Below are positions 28,509-37,042 of a stretch of DNA of 64,000 nucleotides, one piece after another; positions within the stretch are counted from its first letter, which is position 1; each line of letters opens with the position of its first letter. The position numbers and the translations under genes are program-made. The notes beneath the pieces are model-generated. The model saw nothing but the letters and a program-made list of their open reading frames with translations. It was not told where the DNA came from and ran no database searches. Origin of the DNA: Gemmatimonadota bacterium (GTDB lineage Bacteria > Gemmatimonadota > Gemmatimonadetes > Longimicrobiales > Gaopeijiaceae); assembly GCA_022822445.1 (NCBI GenBank), contig JAJEBR010000060.1:1-64000 (forward strand), given 5' to 3'.

Positions 28509-30142
28509 CCGCCGATCCCGAGGAGCGCAATCGCGACCTCACGTGCCTCGTCGAGTGTGTCGACGACATGGTCTTCCGGCACGCGGCGCAAGATGTCGAG
28601 CCCGTGGAGCGTTTCTGCAACCTTGCCCTCGAGGCCCATCACGATCACCTCCGTCTTCGACCGCGCGGCCACTTCGATCAGCTGCGCGACAAGCATCGCC
28701 GCGCTGTCGTCCACGAAGATGGCGCCGGAAAAGTCGAAGATCACGATTTCGTGTTCGGCGATGTCACCCCCGATCACTCCGACCAGCTTGTGCGCCGAGG
28801 CCACGGTGAAGCTCCCCTTGAGGGCGACAAGCCCCGCACGCGCGGCATACTCGTCGGCCGCGGCCAGCATCTCGGGGTGGTCCGCGAAGAATGCCGTATC
28901 GAGCAGGGGCACCGAAACGATGCTGTCGAGTTCCAGCGCCTCCATCTCCTGGGCGTGGGTCATCCCCGCGACGATCAGTCCGATCGCGACCGCGGTCACG
29001 AGGTCGACGAAAACGGTGAGAGCGAGCGTGACCGTCATCACCACCAGGTGCGTGCGGCGGATGCGGTGGATGCGCGTGAGCAGGCGCCAGTCGATGATGT
29101 CCCATCCCACCTTCATCAGGATCCCCGCCAGGACGGCGTGCGGAATCGGCTCAACGTACTGGCCCAGACCGAGCAGGAGCCCGAGCACGAGGATCGCCCG
29201 CAACGCGCCGGACATGGGCGTGCTGCCCCCGGCGCGGATGTTGGTGACGGTACCCATGGTGGCGCCCGCACCGGGCAGGCCACCGAAGATGCCGGAGGCG
29301 ATGTTGCCGATCCCCTGCCCCACCAGCTCCCGGTTGGGTCGGTGACGCTGGCCGGTAAGCGAGTCGGCCACCAGCGAGGTCAGCAGGCTGTCCACGGAGC
29401 CCAGGAGCGCGAGGATGAAGGCGGGTTGCAGGGCTCCCAGCAGGAAACCCGGCGAGGGGAGGGCCACCTGAACGCCCGGCAGCCCCCTGGGGATCTCGCC
29501 AATGACCGGTGCCTGGCTCAGCCAGAGGACCCCCAGCAGCGTTCCGGCCACGAGGGCCACCAGCACCGGGGGGACGAACCGCGAGAACCGCCGCGGCCAG
29601 AGGACGGTAATCGCCAGGGTGACCGCCCCGAGCGCCAGGGCCTCGAAATCGACTGACTGAACGGCTGCCGTGAGCGCCTGGATCGCACCCGGCGCGCCTC
29701 CGCGCGGCGCGGGCGCCCCGAGGAACGGGAGCGACTGGATCAGCATGATGATGATGCCGATGCCCGACATGAATCCCGACACGACCACGTGCGGGGTGTA
29801 GACGACGAAGCGGCCGATCCGGAGGATCCCCAGCGCCACCTGGAGCAGACCGGCGAGAACGACGACCGCAAACGCCTCGCCGAGGGTCGACGCATGGGTC
29901 GTCACGATCACCGCCATCGCGACGGTCATCGGGGCGGTGGGACCCGAAATCTGGGAACGCGTGCCGCCGAATACGGAGGCGAAGAACCCCACCGCGATCA
30001 CGCTGTACATCCCGGCCGCCGCACCGAGCCCCGAGGCCACCCCGAAGGCGAGCGCGACCGGGAGCGCCACGACCGCGGAGGTCAGGCCACCGAACAGATC
30101 CCCCCGGAAGGTGTGAAGATCGTAGCGCCGCGGGGAGTGCAC
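28505..30142 (-). CDS. SulP-family anion transporter with STAS domain
   Basis: This 545-residue inner-membrane transporter of the SLC26/SulP family may carry sulfate, bicarbonate or another small anion. About 12-14 helices span residues 10-415, with the family GGLTSAVVALPVALAFGVASG start and a QISGPTAPMTV signature. The cytoplasmic STAS domain occupies about 435-545 and contains VIFDFSGAIFVDDSAAM, with a possible phosphorylation Ser. Its stop codon overlaps that of the convergent secreted protein gene by a few bases (CTAG). It starts 10 bases after the upstream serine hydrolase stop, so the two may be co-transcribed. Confidence 0.93.
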   Translation of the reverse strand: MHSPRRYDLHTFRGDLFGGLTSAVVALPVALAFGVASGLGAAAGMYSVIAVGFFASVFGGTRSQISGPTAPMTVAMAVIVTTHASTLGEAFAVVVLAGLLQVALGILRIGRFVVYTPHVVVSGFMSGIGIIIMLIQSLPFLGAPAPRGGAPGAIQALTAAVQSVDFEALALGAVTLAITVLWPRRFSRFVPPVLVALVAGTLLGVLWLSQAPVIGEIPRGLPGVQVALPSPGFLLGALQPAFILALLGSVDSLLTSLVADSLTGQRHRPNRELVGQGIGNIASGIFGGLPGAGATMGTVTNIRAGGSTPMSGALRAILVLGLLLGLGQYVEPIPHAVLAGILMKVGWDIIDWRLLTRIHRIRRTHLVVMTVTLALTVFVDLVTAVAIGLIVAGMTHAQEMEALELDSIVSVPLLDTAFFADHPEMLAAADEYAARAGLVALKGSFTVASAHKLVGVIGGDIAEHEIVIFDFSGAIFVDDSAAMLVAQLIEVAARSKTEVIVMGLEGKVAETLHGLDILRRVPEDHVVDTLDEAREVAIALLGIGG

Positions 30143-30152
30143 CGGCTCCCCG

Positions 30153-31442
30153 TCAGCGCACTGCCGGGAGGATCCGCTCCTGCAACGCCATCCAGCTGGA
30201 CATCTCGATCCGCTGGTGGAGGGTCCAGCCGTTGAAGACCGAGATCAGGTCGTACTCGGGAACGACGTGGAGGAACTGCCCGCCGTAGCCGTTTGCGGCG
30301 AAGATCTTCGTGTCGCCGTCCTCGTGTGACGGCACCCACCACTGGTACCCGTAGCCCGGCTGGGTGACGATCGGTGACGTCGAGGCGCGCACCCAGTCCT
30401 CCGAAACGATCCTGCGTCCATCCCACTCGCCGCCGCGCAGCATCAGGTAGCCGATCCGGGCGAGGTCGTGGGTGGCAAGGTACAGACCGCCCTCCGAATC
30501 GGCCTCGCCGCCGGGGGTGATCTTCCAGTAGTACTCGGCGATTCCGATCGGGCCGAAGAGGCGCTCGGCGGCCCAGACGTCCAGCCGCTGTCCGGTGGCC
30601 TCCCGCAGGATCTTCCCCAGCAGAACGCTGACTCCGTCGTTGTAGTCGAAGCGCGTGCCCGGATCCGTGCCGACGGGGCGGCCGACCACGTAGTCGATCC
30701 AGGCGTCGCTGGCCTCGAGGACCACGGTGGGGTGTGTGCCGTCATCGTAGGTCTGCCCGGGGGAGGCCCAGTCGATGCCGCTCCGCATGGTGAGAAAGTC
30801 CTCGATCGTCGCCGAGGCGCGCCGGGGGTCGGTCAGGTCGGGTCCGTACGCCTCCAGGTAGGGCCAGGCCGCGACGGCCGTGCCGGGGATGTGCCCCTCG
30901 TCGACAGCGATGCCGAACGCCACCGACATGACGCTCTTGGTCACCGACTGGAGGGAGTGGAGGTCGGTGTCCCGGTAGTAGGGATGCCAGGCGGGATGGT
31001 CGTAGTTGTACTGGTGTTCGGTCGTGTCGTCCTGCTCGGCCAGGAGCTCCGCATGGCGCTCGGAGTGGTCCCAGCGATGGTCGGCGATCACGCGGCCGTT
31101 GCGGATCAGGAGGAAGTGGTCGATCAGGCCGTACCTGCCCGCGTCGATGTCGGCGACGAGCGAATCGATCGCGGCCGGGTCGACGCCCTCCGCCTCCGGG
31201 GTCGAGACGGACCACTCGGAGGCCGGCCAGGTCGCGTGGTCGCCCTGGCTGTCGGACCCGCAGCCGGTCGCCGCCAGCAGCAGCGGCAGGACGGCGAGCG
31301 CGCGGAGCCCGTCAACCCGCCTGAGCGGCATCGCAAGGCGGCCCATGAGCCGGATGGCGCCGGCCGCGCGGCGTCCGCTGCCCTGAACGACACAGAACGC
31401 GCGCCGCTCCCCGGCAGGGCGACCGGCGATTCGTCTGGCCAT
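30153..31442 (-). CDS. Serine hydrolase, beta-lactamase/PBP4 fold (lipoprotein)
   Basis: This member of the class C beta-lactamase-like serine hydrolases is periplasmic. The catalytic SxxK is Ser166-Val-Thr-Lys169 in LQSVTKSVMS. The YxN motif appears as DYNDG and the third motif as ANGYGGQ. The N-terminus is a lipoprotein signal with cysteine in LLLAATGC. The start is uncertain: the ATG at 31442 has the best GGGGG ribosome binding site, the ATGs at 31346 and 31331 would give a more normal signal length, and a GTG at 31493 is open too. Family members include esterases, peptidases and lactamases, so the substrate is unknown. Confidence 0.88.
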   Translation of the reverse strand: MARRIAGRPAGERRAFCVVQGSGRRAAGAIRLMGRLAMPLRRVDGLRALAVLPLLLAATGCGSDSQGDHATWPASEWSVSTPEAEGVDPAAIDSLVADIDAGRYGLIDHFLLIRNGRVIADHRWDHSERHAELLAEQDDTTEHQYNYDHPAWHPYYRDTDLHSLQSVTKSVMSVAFGIAVDEGHIPGTAVAAWPYLEAYGPDLTDPRRASATIEDFLTMRSGIDWASPGQTYDDGTHPTVVLEASDAWIDYVVGRPVGTDPGTRFDYNDGVSVLLGKILREATGQRLDVWAAERLFGPIGIAEYYWKITPGGEADSEGGLYLATHDLARIGYLMLRGGEWDGRRIVSEDWVRASTSPIVTQPGYGYQWWVPSHEDGDTKIFAANGYGGQFLHVVPEYDLISVFNGWTLHQRIEMSSWMALQERILPAVR

Positions 31443-31505
31443 GATTTGCCCCCGTTCCCTGTTCGTGCCCGGCCTGGCCAGAGTTCGCCACACCTAATCT
31501 ATTTA

Positions 31506-31519
31506 GCTAGATATCTAGC
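31506..31519. promoter_or_regulatory. 14-bp perfect palindrome, operator candidate
   Basis: GCTAGATATCTAGC is a perfect palindrome. It sits in an AT-rich, CTAG-rich stretch (31495-31535) between the recQ stop and the start of the serine hydrolase gene, both on the minus strand. The composition differs sharply from the flanking genes. A repressor site in the hydrolase promoter is the simplest reading. No cognate regulator is adjacent. Confidence 0.45.
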
Positions 31520-31531
31520 CAACTAACTAGA

Positions 31532-33355
31532 CTAACCCTGGGCCGAGGCCTTTTCGTGCGCCGCGATCACGGCCAGAAAGTCTGTCCCGTAGCGGCGCAG
31601 CTTCGTGTCTCCCACACCGGCCAATTGTGAGAAATCATCGGGCGTGCGGGGGCGGCGCGCAACCATCTCGCGCAGCGTGGAATCGTGGAAGATCACGTAG
31701 GGAGGGACAGCCTGGGCAGAGGCGAGTTCGGTGCGCCGTTTCCGCAGTGCCTCCCAGAGCCCTTCGTCCCACGTGGCAGGATCCGGGGGCGATTCCTGTT
31801 CTCCGCGCGGCCGGCGCGGCTTCGCGGCGACGGGGCGGACATCGCGGCGCATCAGCACCTCCACGTCCCCCCGGAGCACGGGCCCGCTTTCGCCGGTGAG
31901 GCGGATGGAACCGTACCCGTCCACGTCGACGCTCAGCAGTCCGCGGGCGACGAGTTGCCGGAAGACGGAATGCCATTCGCGGGGGCCCAGATCGGCACCG
32001 ACGCCGTAGGTCGGCAGCCGGTCGTGTCCGAAGCGGCGGATGCGCTCGGTATCCCGTCCCCGGAGAACGTCGATCAGGTAGGCCGCGCCGAAGCGCTGGC
32101 CGGTGCGGGACACGCAGGACATCGCCTTCCGGGCCGCCTCGGTGGCGTCCCAGGTCGTGACCGGGGCAAGGCAGTTGTCGCAGTTGCCGCAACTCTCCGG
32201 CGCCTCTTCGCCGAAGTACGCGAGCAGGGTACGGCGCCGGCAGGTGGCCAGTTCGCAGTAGCCGAGCATCGCGTCGAGCTTGCGCAGCTCCACGCGCTTG
32301 CGGGCCTCGCCGGCATCCGAATTCTCCACCATGTGGCGCAGCGTCACCACCTCCTGCAGCCCGTAGACCATCCAGGCGTCCGCCGGCTGTCCGTCGCGTC
32401 CCGCCCGCCCGGTCTCCTGGTAGTAGGCCTCGATGCTCTTCGGCAGGTCGAGGTGGGCGACGAAGCGCACATCCGGCTTGTCGATCCCCATCCCGAAGGC
32501 GATGGTCGCAACCATGACCACCCCCTCCTCGCGCTGGAAGCGGTCCTGATGCCGCTGCCGCGTGGTCCCGGGGAGCCCCGCGTGGTACGGCAGCGCATTG
32601 ACGCCCTCGCCCCTCAGCCACTCGGCGGTATCGTCGACCTTCCTGCGCGACAGGCAGTAGACGATCCCGGCGTGGCCGCGGTGGCGCGTCTCCAGAAAGC
32701 GCATCAACTGCGCCCTGGCGCGGTTCCTGGGCACGACCGAGTAGCGAATGTTGGGCCGGTCGAAGCCGCTCACGAACCGTCGGGCGCGGCCGAGCCCGAG
32801 GCGGCGTACGATCTCGCGCCGGGTGGGCTCGTCGGCGGTCGCCGTCAGGGCGATCCGGGGCACATCGGGGAATCGGTCGCGCAGCGCCGACAGCTGAAGG
32901 TATTCGGGGCGGAAGTCGTGCCCCCACTGGGACACGCAGTGGGCCTCGTCGATGGCGAAGAGGGCCAGCCGGGTGCGGGCGAGGAGTTCCAGGGTGCGCT
33001 CGCCGAGCAGGCGCTCCGGGGCGACGTAGAGCAGGTCGAGCGAGCCACGCTCCGCCGCGGCCTCGACTTCAAGGACCTCGCGGTAGGAAAGGGTCGAATT
33101 GAGGCATGCGGCCCGCACCCCCGCCTGGCGCAGCCCTTCGACCTGGTCGCGCATGAGGGCGATGAGCGGGGAGACGACGACGCCGACCCCGTCGCGAACG
33201 ATCGCCGGGATCTGGTAGCAAAGCGATTTGCCGCCGCCGGTGGGCATAAGGACGAGGCTGTCGCCGCCCGCCACGGTGTGCTCGATCACGGCCTCCTGCT
33301 GGCCGAGGAAGCGGGGGTAGCCGAAGACGCGCTGGAGGGTTTCGTGGATGTCCAT
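31532..33355 (-). CDS. recQ: ATP-dependent DNA helicase RecQ
   Basis: This 607-residue 3'-to-5' DNA helicase acts in recombination and fork repair. Walker A is TGGGKS (39-44) and the DEAH box is at 136-139 in [20 protein letters not shown]. Motif VI lies in [12 protein letters not shown]. The RecQ zinc site has four cysteines ([11 protein letters not shown] and CGNCDNC, about 365-400). A winged-helix domain follows, and a C-terminal HRDC-like domain spans about 525-600. Length and domain order match E. coli RecQ. It is transcribed alone or as the first gene ahead of the serine hydrolase. Confidence 0.97.
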   Translation of the reverse strand: MDIHETLQRVFGYPRFLGQQEAVIEHTVAGGDSLVLMPTGGGKSLCYQIPAIVRDGVGVVVSPLIALMRDQVEGLRQAGVRAACLNSTLSYREVLEVEAAAERGSLDLLYVAPERLLGERTLELLARTRLALFAIDEAHCVSQWGHDFRPEYLQLSALRDRFPDVPRIALTATADEPTRREIVRRLGLGRARRFVSGFDRPNIRYSVVPRNRARAQLMRFLETRHRGHAGIVYCLSRRKVDDTAEWLRGEGVNALPYHAGLPGTTRQRHQDRFQREEGVVMVATIAFGMGIDKPDVRFVAHLDLPKSIEAYYQETGRAGRDGQPADAWMVYGLQEVVTLRHMVENSDAGEARKRVELRKLDAMLGYCELATCRRRTLLAYFGEEAPESCGNCDNCLAPVTTWDATEAARKAMSCVSRTGQRFGAAYLIDVLRGRDTERIRRFGHDRLPTYGVGADLGPREWHSVFRQLVARGLLSVDVDGYGSIRLTGESGPVLRGDVEVLMRRDVRPVAAKPRRPRGEQESPPDPATWDEGLWEALRKRRTELASAQAVPPYVIFHDSTLREMVARRPRTPDDFSQLAGVGDTKLRRYGTDFLAVIAAHEKASAQG

Positions 33356-33436
33356 GTTCGCTCAAGGTAACCCCGATGCGCAGCAAACCGTCAGCGATGC
33401 GAGAGTGCCCCGGGGGGAGCGTCGGCCACAGCCGGT

Positions 33437-33928
33437 TCAGACCCCGAACTGCCGCAGGTGGTAGTCCAGATGCATCCAGCAGATTCTCCCCCACTCCCTG
33501 CCCGACAGCGGACCGAAGACCGGGTGGGCGCCCCACTCCTCCGCCGGATCCTTGTCGCCCGCGCGGCCGATCGTTCTGTGCAGCCTTGCGATGTCTTCGC
33601 GCCAATCACCGGGGCTCGTACGCAGCATCTCGGGAGAGGCGCCGACCCATCCCTTCGGCCACGGCAGCCAGTGCACCATCAGGGTGCGCACCGGTCCGAG
33701 CCAGAGCATCCCCCGGCCCACCGGGATCTGCCTACCGCCTATCCTGACCTCCAGAGGAACGGTCTCAACGGCAACATCCCCCAGCGCCACACGCAGATGA
33801 TCGGTGACGTGACAGACCATCCTCGTGGCCGACATTGTGCCCCAGCGCCCGCAACTATCGGGGCGGAGGAGGTCGATCCGCGCGCGGAGCGCCGACCGCG
33901 ACGCCTCTCGCGACAATGTGTCACCCAT
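33437..33928 (-). CDS. DinB-like protein (DUF1569 type)
   Basis: This 163-residue four-helix-bundle protein of the DinB superfamily is close to DUF1569. Metal-binding histidines are visible in ARMVCHVTDHLRVALG-like and WMHLDYHLRQFGV segments, and HPVFGPLSGREWGRICW is typical of the group. Such proteins bind a divalent metal and some act as thiol-dependent transferases, but this subfamily has no settled function. It stands between recQ and the M16 protease with short gaps and the same strand. Confidence 0.8.
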   Translation of the reverse strand: MGDTLSREASRSALRARIDLLRPDSCGRWGTMSATRMVCHVTDHLRVALGDVAVETVPLEVRIGGRQIPVGRGMLWLGPVRTLMVHWLPWPKGWVGASPEMLRTSPGDWREDIARLHRTIGRAGDKDPAEEWGAHPVFGPLSGREWGRICWMHLDYHLRQFGV

Positions 33929-33995
33929 TGCAGGATTCTCTCCCCCTTTGAACCCGGTTACAGGACACTCCCGCGGGTGACCCGCGTCATTCGCC

Positions 33996-36914
33996 TCAGC
34001 CTATGGGCCTCCCCGACCGGTCCAGCATCACGGGTGTGCCCAGCCCCAGCGCCTCGAGCCGTCCCAGCTGGGTGGCCGCGTCTCCCACCACCAGCCAGAC
34101 CATGTCTCCGCCCAGATGCCGCGCGGCCAGCTCCCGCACGCGCTCGACCGTCATGTCGCGCACGGTCTGCTCCTGCCGCAGGACGTAGTCGGGAGGGAAG
34201 CCGTACTCGTTCACGGCGCGCACCACGCCGAGCTTGGCGCCGAGGGTCTCGAAGGCGCGCGCGTTGGTCCGCAGCAGGAAGCCCTGCGTGACCTCCAGGT
34301 CCTCGTCGTCGAAGGTGGGGCCGTAGTTCTCCAGCATCTCCCTGATGATCTCCAACGACTCCAGGGTGACGTTGGACCGAACCGAGGTGCTGACGCTGAA
34401 GGGGCCCGGGTAGTGGCCTCCCTGGAACCGGGATCCGACCCCGTAGGTGTAGCCCTTGCCCTCGCGCAACACCTGAGTCAGGTCCGAGGCGAAGCCGCCG
34501 CCGCCGAGGCGGAAGTTCATGACGGTGGCCGGGTGGTACTCGTCATCGGTGCGGGCCAGGGCGAGGCGGCCGATGTTGATGACCGACTGGGCCGCGCCGG
34601 GAACGTCGATGAAGTACACGCCCGCGCGGTCCGCGGACCAGGCGGGGGCGGCCGGGTAGGTGGGGGCGGGGCGCTCTTCCCACCGCTCGGCGAGGGAGGA
34701 CAGCGCGGAGGTCGCTTCGGCGGGCGAGACCGCCCCCGCGACGTGAAAGGCCGCCGCGCCGGGGACCAGCGTTGAGGCGTGGTAGGCGCGGAGATCGTCC
34801 AGGCTGAAGGCGGCGACGCTCTCAAGCGTGCCGAGACTGTTCTCGGCGAGGATGTGGTCGCCGTAGAGGAGTCGGCCGAAGGCCAGCGAAGCGACGGCCG
34901 AAGGGTTCGCATCGAGACGGCGGATGGTGTTCATGACCCGCTGCCGGGCGAGTTCGAAGCGCTCGGGGTCGAAGCGTGGTTCCAGCAGGATCTCCTCGAC
35001 GAGCGCCATGGTCTCGTCGTAGTTGCGCGCCAGCACGCTTCCGGAGACGGTGAACCCGGTGCTGCCGCCGGAGACGCTCAGGGAGGCGCCCAGGAGGTCG
35101 ATCGCCTGCTCCAGCTCCTCTGGCGTGCGGTTCACGGTGCCTTCCAGCATCGTCTCGGCGAGCAGGTTGGCGACGCCGGTGCGGCCGGACTCCTCCAGGA
35201 GCATTCCGCCGCGGAAGCCGAGTTCGAACTGGACCATCGGAGTCTCGCGATCCTCGACGCCCAGGACGGGAAGACCGTTCGCGAGCGTTTCGCGCCAGAC
35301 CTCCGGGGCGCGGATGCGCGGGGACGGACCGTAGGGAGGCTCCACCGAGCGGTCGAAGGCCCCGGACGGTGTCCTCTCCGCCCCGCGCTCCACGGTGAAC
35401 TCGGCCTCGGCCCCCTGCACGATCGGCTCGATCACCACCTCGGCGAGCTCCGAGTCCTCCAGCGCGAGTTCGACCTCGCCGCGCGGCACGAAGCTGGTGG
35501 CGATGTGCGGGCGGTCCTTCAGGTAGGTCTCGTAGACGCGCATCACGTCTTCCGCCGAGACCGCGAGGATGCGCCGGAGGTCCTCGCCGGCATACCCGGG
35601 GTCGTTTGCGAAGATGGCGTAGTCGGCGAGCTGGAATGCCTTGCCGAGCGCGCTCGACAGCCCCCGGTAGAAGCCGGTCTCGGTCCCGGCCTTGACGCGC
35701 CGCAGCTCCGCGTCGGGGATACCCTCGTTCTCGAGGCGCCGGAAGCCGGCATGGACGGCTGCGAGCAGATCGTCCAGGTCGGTGCCCGGGTAGGCGAGCG
35801 CCTGGAAGTTGAACTGGCCCGCAAGTTCCTGCGCGCCGTGGTAGGTCGTCACCTGAGGGGTAAGCTCCTCCTCCTCGACGAGCACCTTGTAGAGCGGGGT
35901 CGACCTGCCGTCGGTCAGGAGGTCGGAGAGCACGTCGAGCGCGTAGGCGTCCTCGTGGTAGCGCGGGACGGTGGGCCAGGACAGGGTCAGGAGCGGCAGG
36001 TTGCCGAAGTTGTCCTCGTGGTAGAGGCGGCGCGTCTGTGCGAGCCGGACTTCGGGGGGTTGGGTGACTTCGGGCGTCGGGCGGGCGGGAATCTCGCCGA
36101 AGTACTTCTCGATCCACGCCCTGGTCTGCTCGACGTCGATGTCGCCGGCGACGACCAGCGTCGCGTTGTTCGGCCCGTACCAGCGGGCGTGGAACTCGCG
36201 GGCGTCGGCCAGAGTGGCGGCGTCCAGGTCGGCGAGCGAGCCGATCACCTGCCAGCGATAGGGGTGCCCCTCCGGGTACATCGCCCGGTCGATCACGTAC
36301 TCGTTGTGGCCGTACGGCCGGTTGTCGACGCTCTGGCGCTTCTCGTTCTTGACGACCTGCTTCTCCTTCGCCACCACCGACTCGGTCACGGTGTTGATGA
36401 AGAAGCCGAGCTTGTCGGCCTCGGCCCAGAGCGCCTTCTCCAGCCCGTCGATTGGCACCGTCTCGAAGTAGTTGGTGCGGTCGCGGCTGGTCGACCCGTT
36501 GGTGGAGCTGCCGATCCGGGTCATGAGCCGGTCGAGGCCGCCGGGCCCGAGGTTTTCGGAATCGAGAAAGAAGAGGTGCTCGAAGAGGTGGGCGAAGCCG
36601 GTCCTCCCCTCAATCTCGCGCGCGCTCCCCACGTGAAAAGTCATGGCCACGGCCGCCAGCGGGTCGGAGTCGTCGGCGTGGAGGATGACTTCGAGCCCGT
36701 TGTCGAGCTCGTAGCGCTCGTGCTGGACCTCGAAGCTGCCCGCTGAAGGAGCGTCGGCATCGCACGCTGCCAGGATGAAGAGGAGGAACAGGCCGGACAG
36801 CGTCAGGGCAGCTCCCGAAAGGACGCACGCACGGCCGCGGGTGATTGCCGATGGGATCGCCCGGAGGCGGGCGGGCAGCTTGTTGATTGTGGTCATCGAT
36901 TTTGGGACTGCCAT
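33996..36914 (-). CDS. M16-family zinc protease (tandem-domain lipoprotein)
   Basis: This 972-residue peptidase of the pitrilysin family has two M16 units in one chain. The first carries the inverted zinc motif HxxEH (His109, Glu112, His113 in FAHLFEHLFF) and the distal ligand Glu191 in KNEKRQ. The second unit (about 530-970) lacks HxxEH and forms the other half of the chamber. Cys51 in ILAAC marks a lipoprotein, so it faces the periplasm. The ATG at 36914 follows GGGGAGGA. It is divergent from a TonB receptor across 128 bases with twin inverted repeats, which suggests a joint uptake-and-processing role similar in logic to FusC/FusA. That role is inferred. Confidence 0.93.
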   Translation of the reverse strand: MAVPKSMTTINKLPARLRAIPSAITRGRACVLSGAALTLSGLFLLFILAACDADAPSAGSFEVQHERYELDNGLEVILHADDSDPLAAVAMTFHVGSAREIEGRTGFAHLFEHLFFLDSENLGPGGLDRLMTRIGSSTNGSTSRDRTNYFETVPIDGLEKALWAEADKLGFFINTVTESVVAKEKQVVKNEKRQSVDNRPYGHNEYVIDRAMYPEGHPYRWQVIGSLADLDAATLADAREFHARWYGPNNATLVVAGDIDVEQTRAWIEKYFGEIPARPTPEVTQPPEVRLAQTRRLYHEDNFGNLPLLTLSWPTVPRYHEDAYALDVLSDLLTDGRSTPLYKVLVEEEELTPQVTTYHGAQELAGQFNFQALAYPGTDLDDLLAAVHAGFRRLENEGIPDAELRRVKAGTETGFYRGLSSALGKAFQLADYAIFANDPGYAGEDLRRILAVSAEDVMRVYETYLKDRPHIATSFVPRGEVELALEDSELAEVVIEPIVQGAEAEFTVERGAERTPSGAFDRSVEPPYGPSPRIRAPEVWRETLANGLPVLGVEDRETPMVQFELGFRGGMLLEESGRTGVANLLAETMLEGTVNRTPEELEQAIDLLGASLSVSGGSTGFTVSGSVLARNYDETMALVEEILLEPRFDPERFELARQRVMNTIRRLDANPSAVASLAFGRLLYGDHILAENSLGTLESVAAFSLDDLRAYHASTLVPGAAAFHVAGAVSPAEATSALSSLAERWEERPAPTYPAAPAWSADRAGVYFIDVPGAAQSVINIGRLALARTDDEYHPATVMNFRLGGGGFASDLTQVLREGKGYTYGVGSRFQGGHYPGPFSVSTSVRSNVTLESLEIIREMLENYGPTFDDEDLEVTQGFLLRTNARAFETLGAKLGVVRAVNEYGFPPDYVLRQEQTVRDMTVERVRELAARHLGGDMVWLVVGDAATQLGRLEALGLGTPVMLDRSGRPIG

Positions 36915-36936
36915 GCTGATTCCTCCCCTTTGTGAC

Positions 36937-37010
36937 GGCTTGCGAGCCGGGAATCGGTGCCGAATCACTTGTCCCGTCAGCCAGCGCCACGCCATTATGA
37001 CTTGCGAGTC
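36937..37010. promoter_or_regulatory. Twin inverted repeats in divergent promoter region
   Basis: Two near-identical 12-bp inverted repeats, GGCT-TGCG-AGCC (36937-36948) and GACT-TGCG-AGTC (36999-37010), share the TGCG centre and lie 62 bases apart. They sit between the divergent M16 protease and TonB receptor genes. Spacing near six helical turns suggests sites for one regulator acting on both promoters. Confidence 0.4.
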
Positions 37011-37042
37011 CGACCTGAGTCCTCGACAGACCGGAGGCAATC

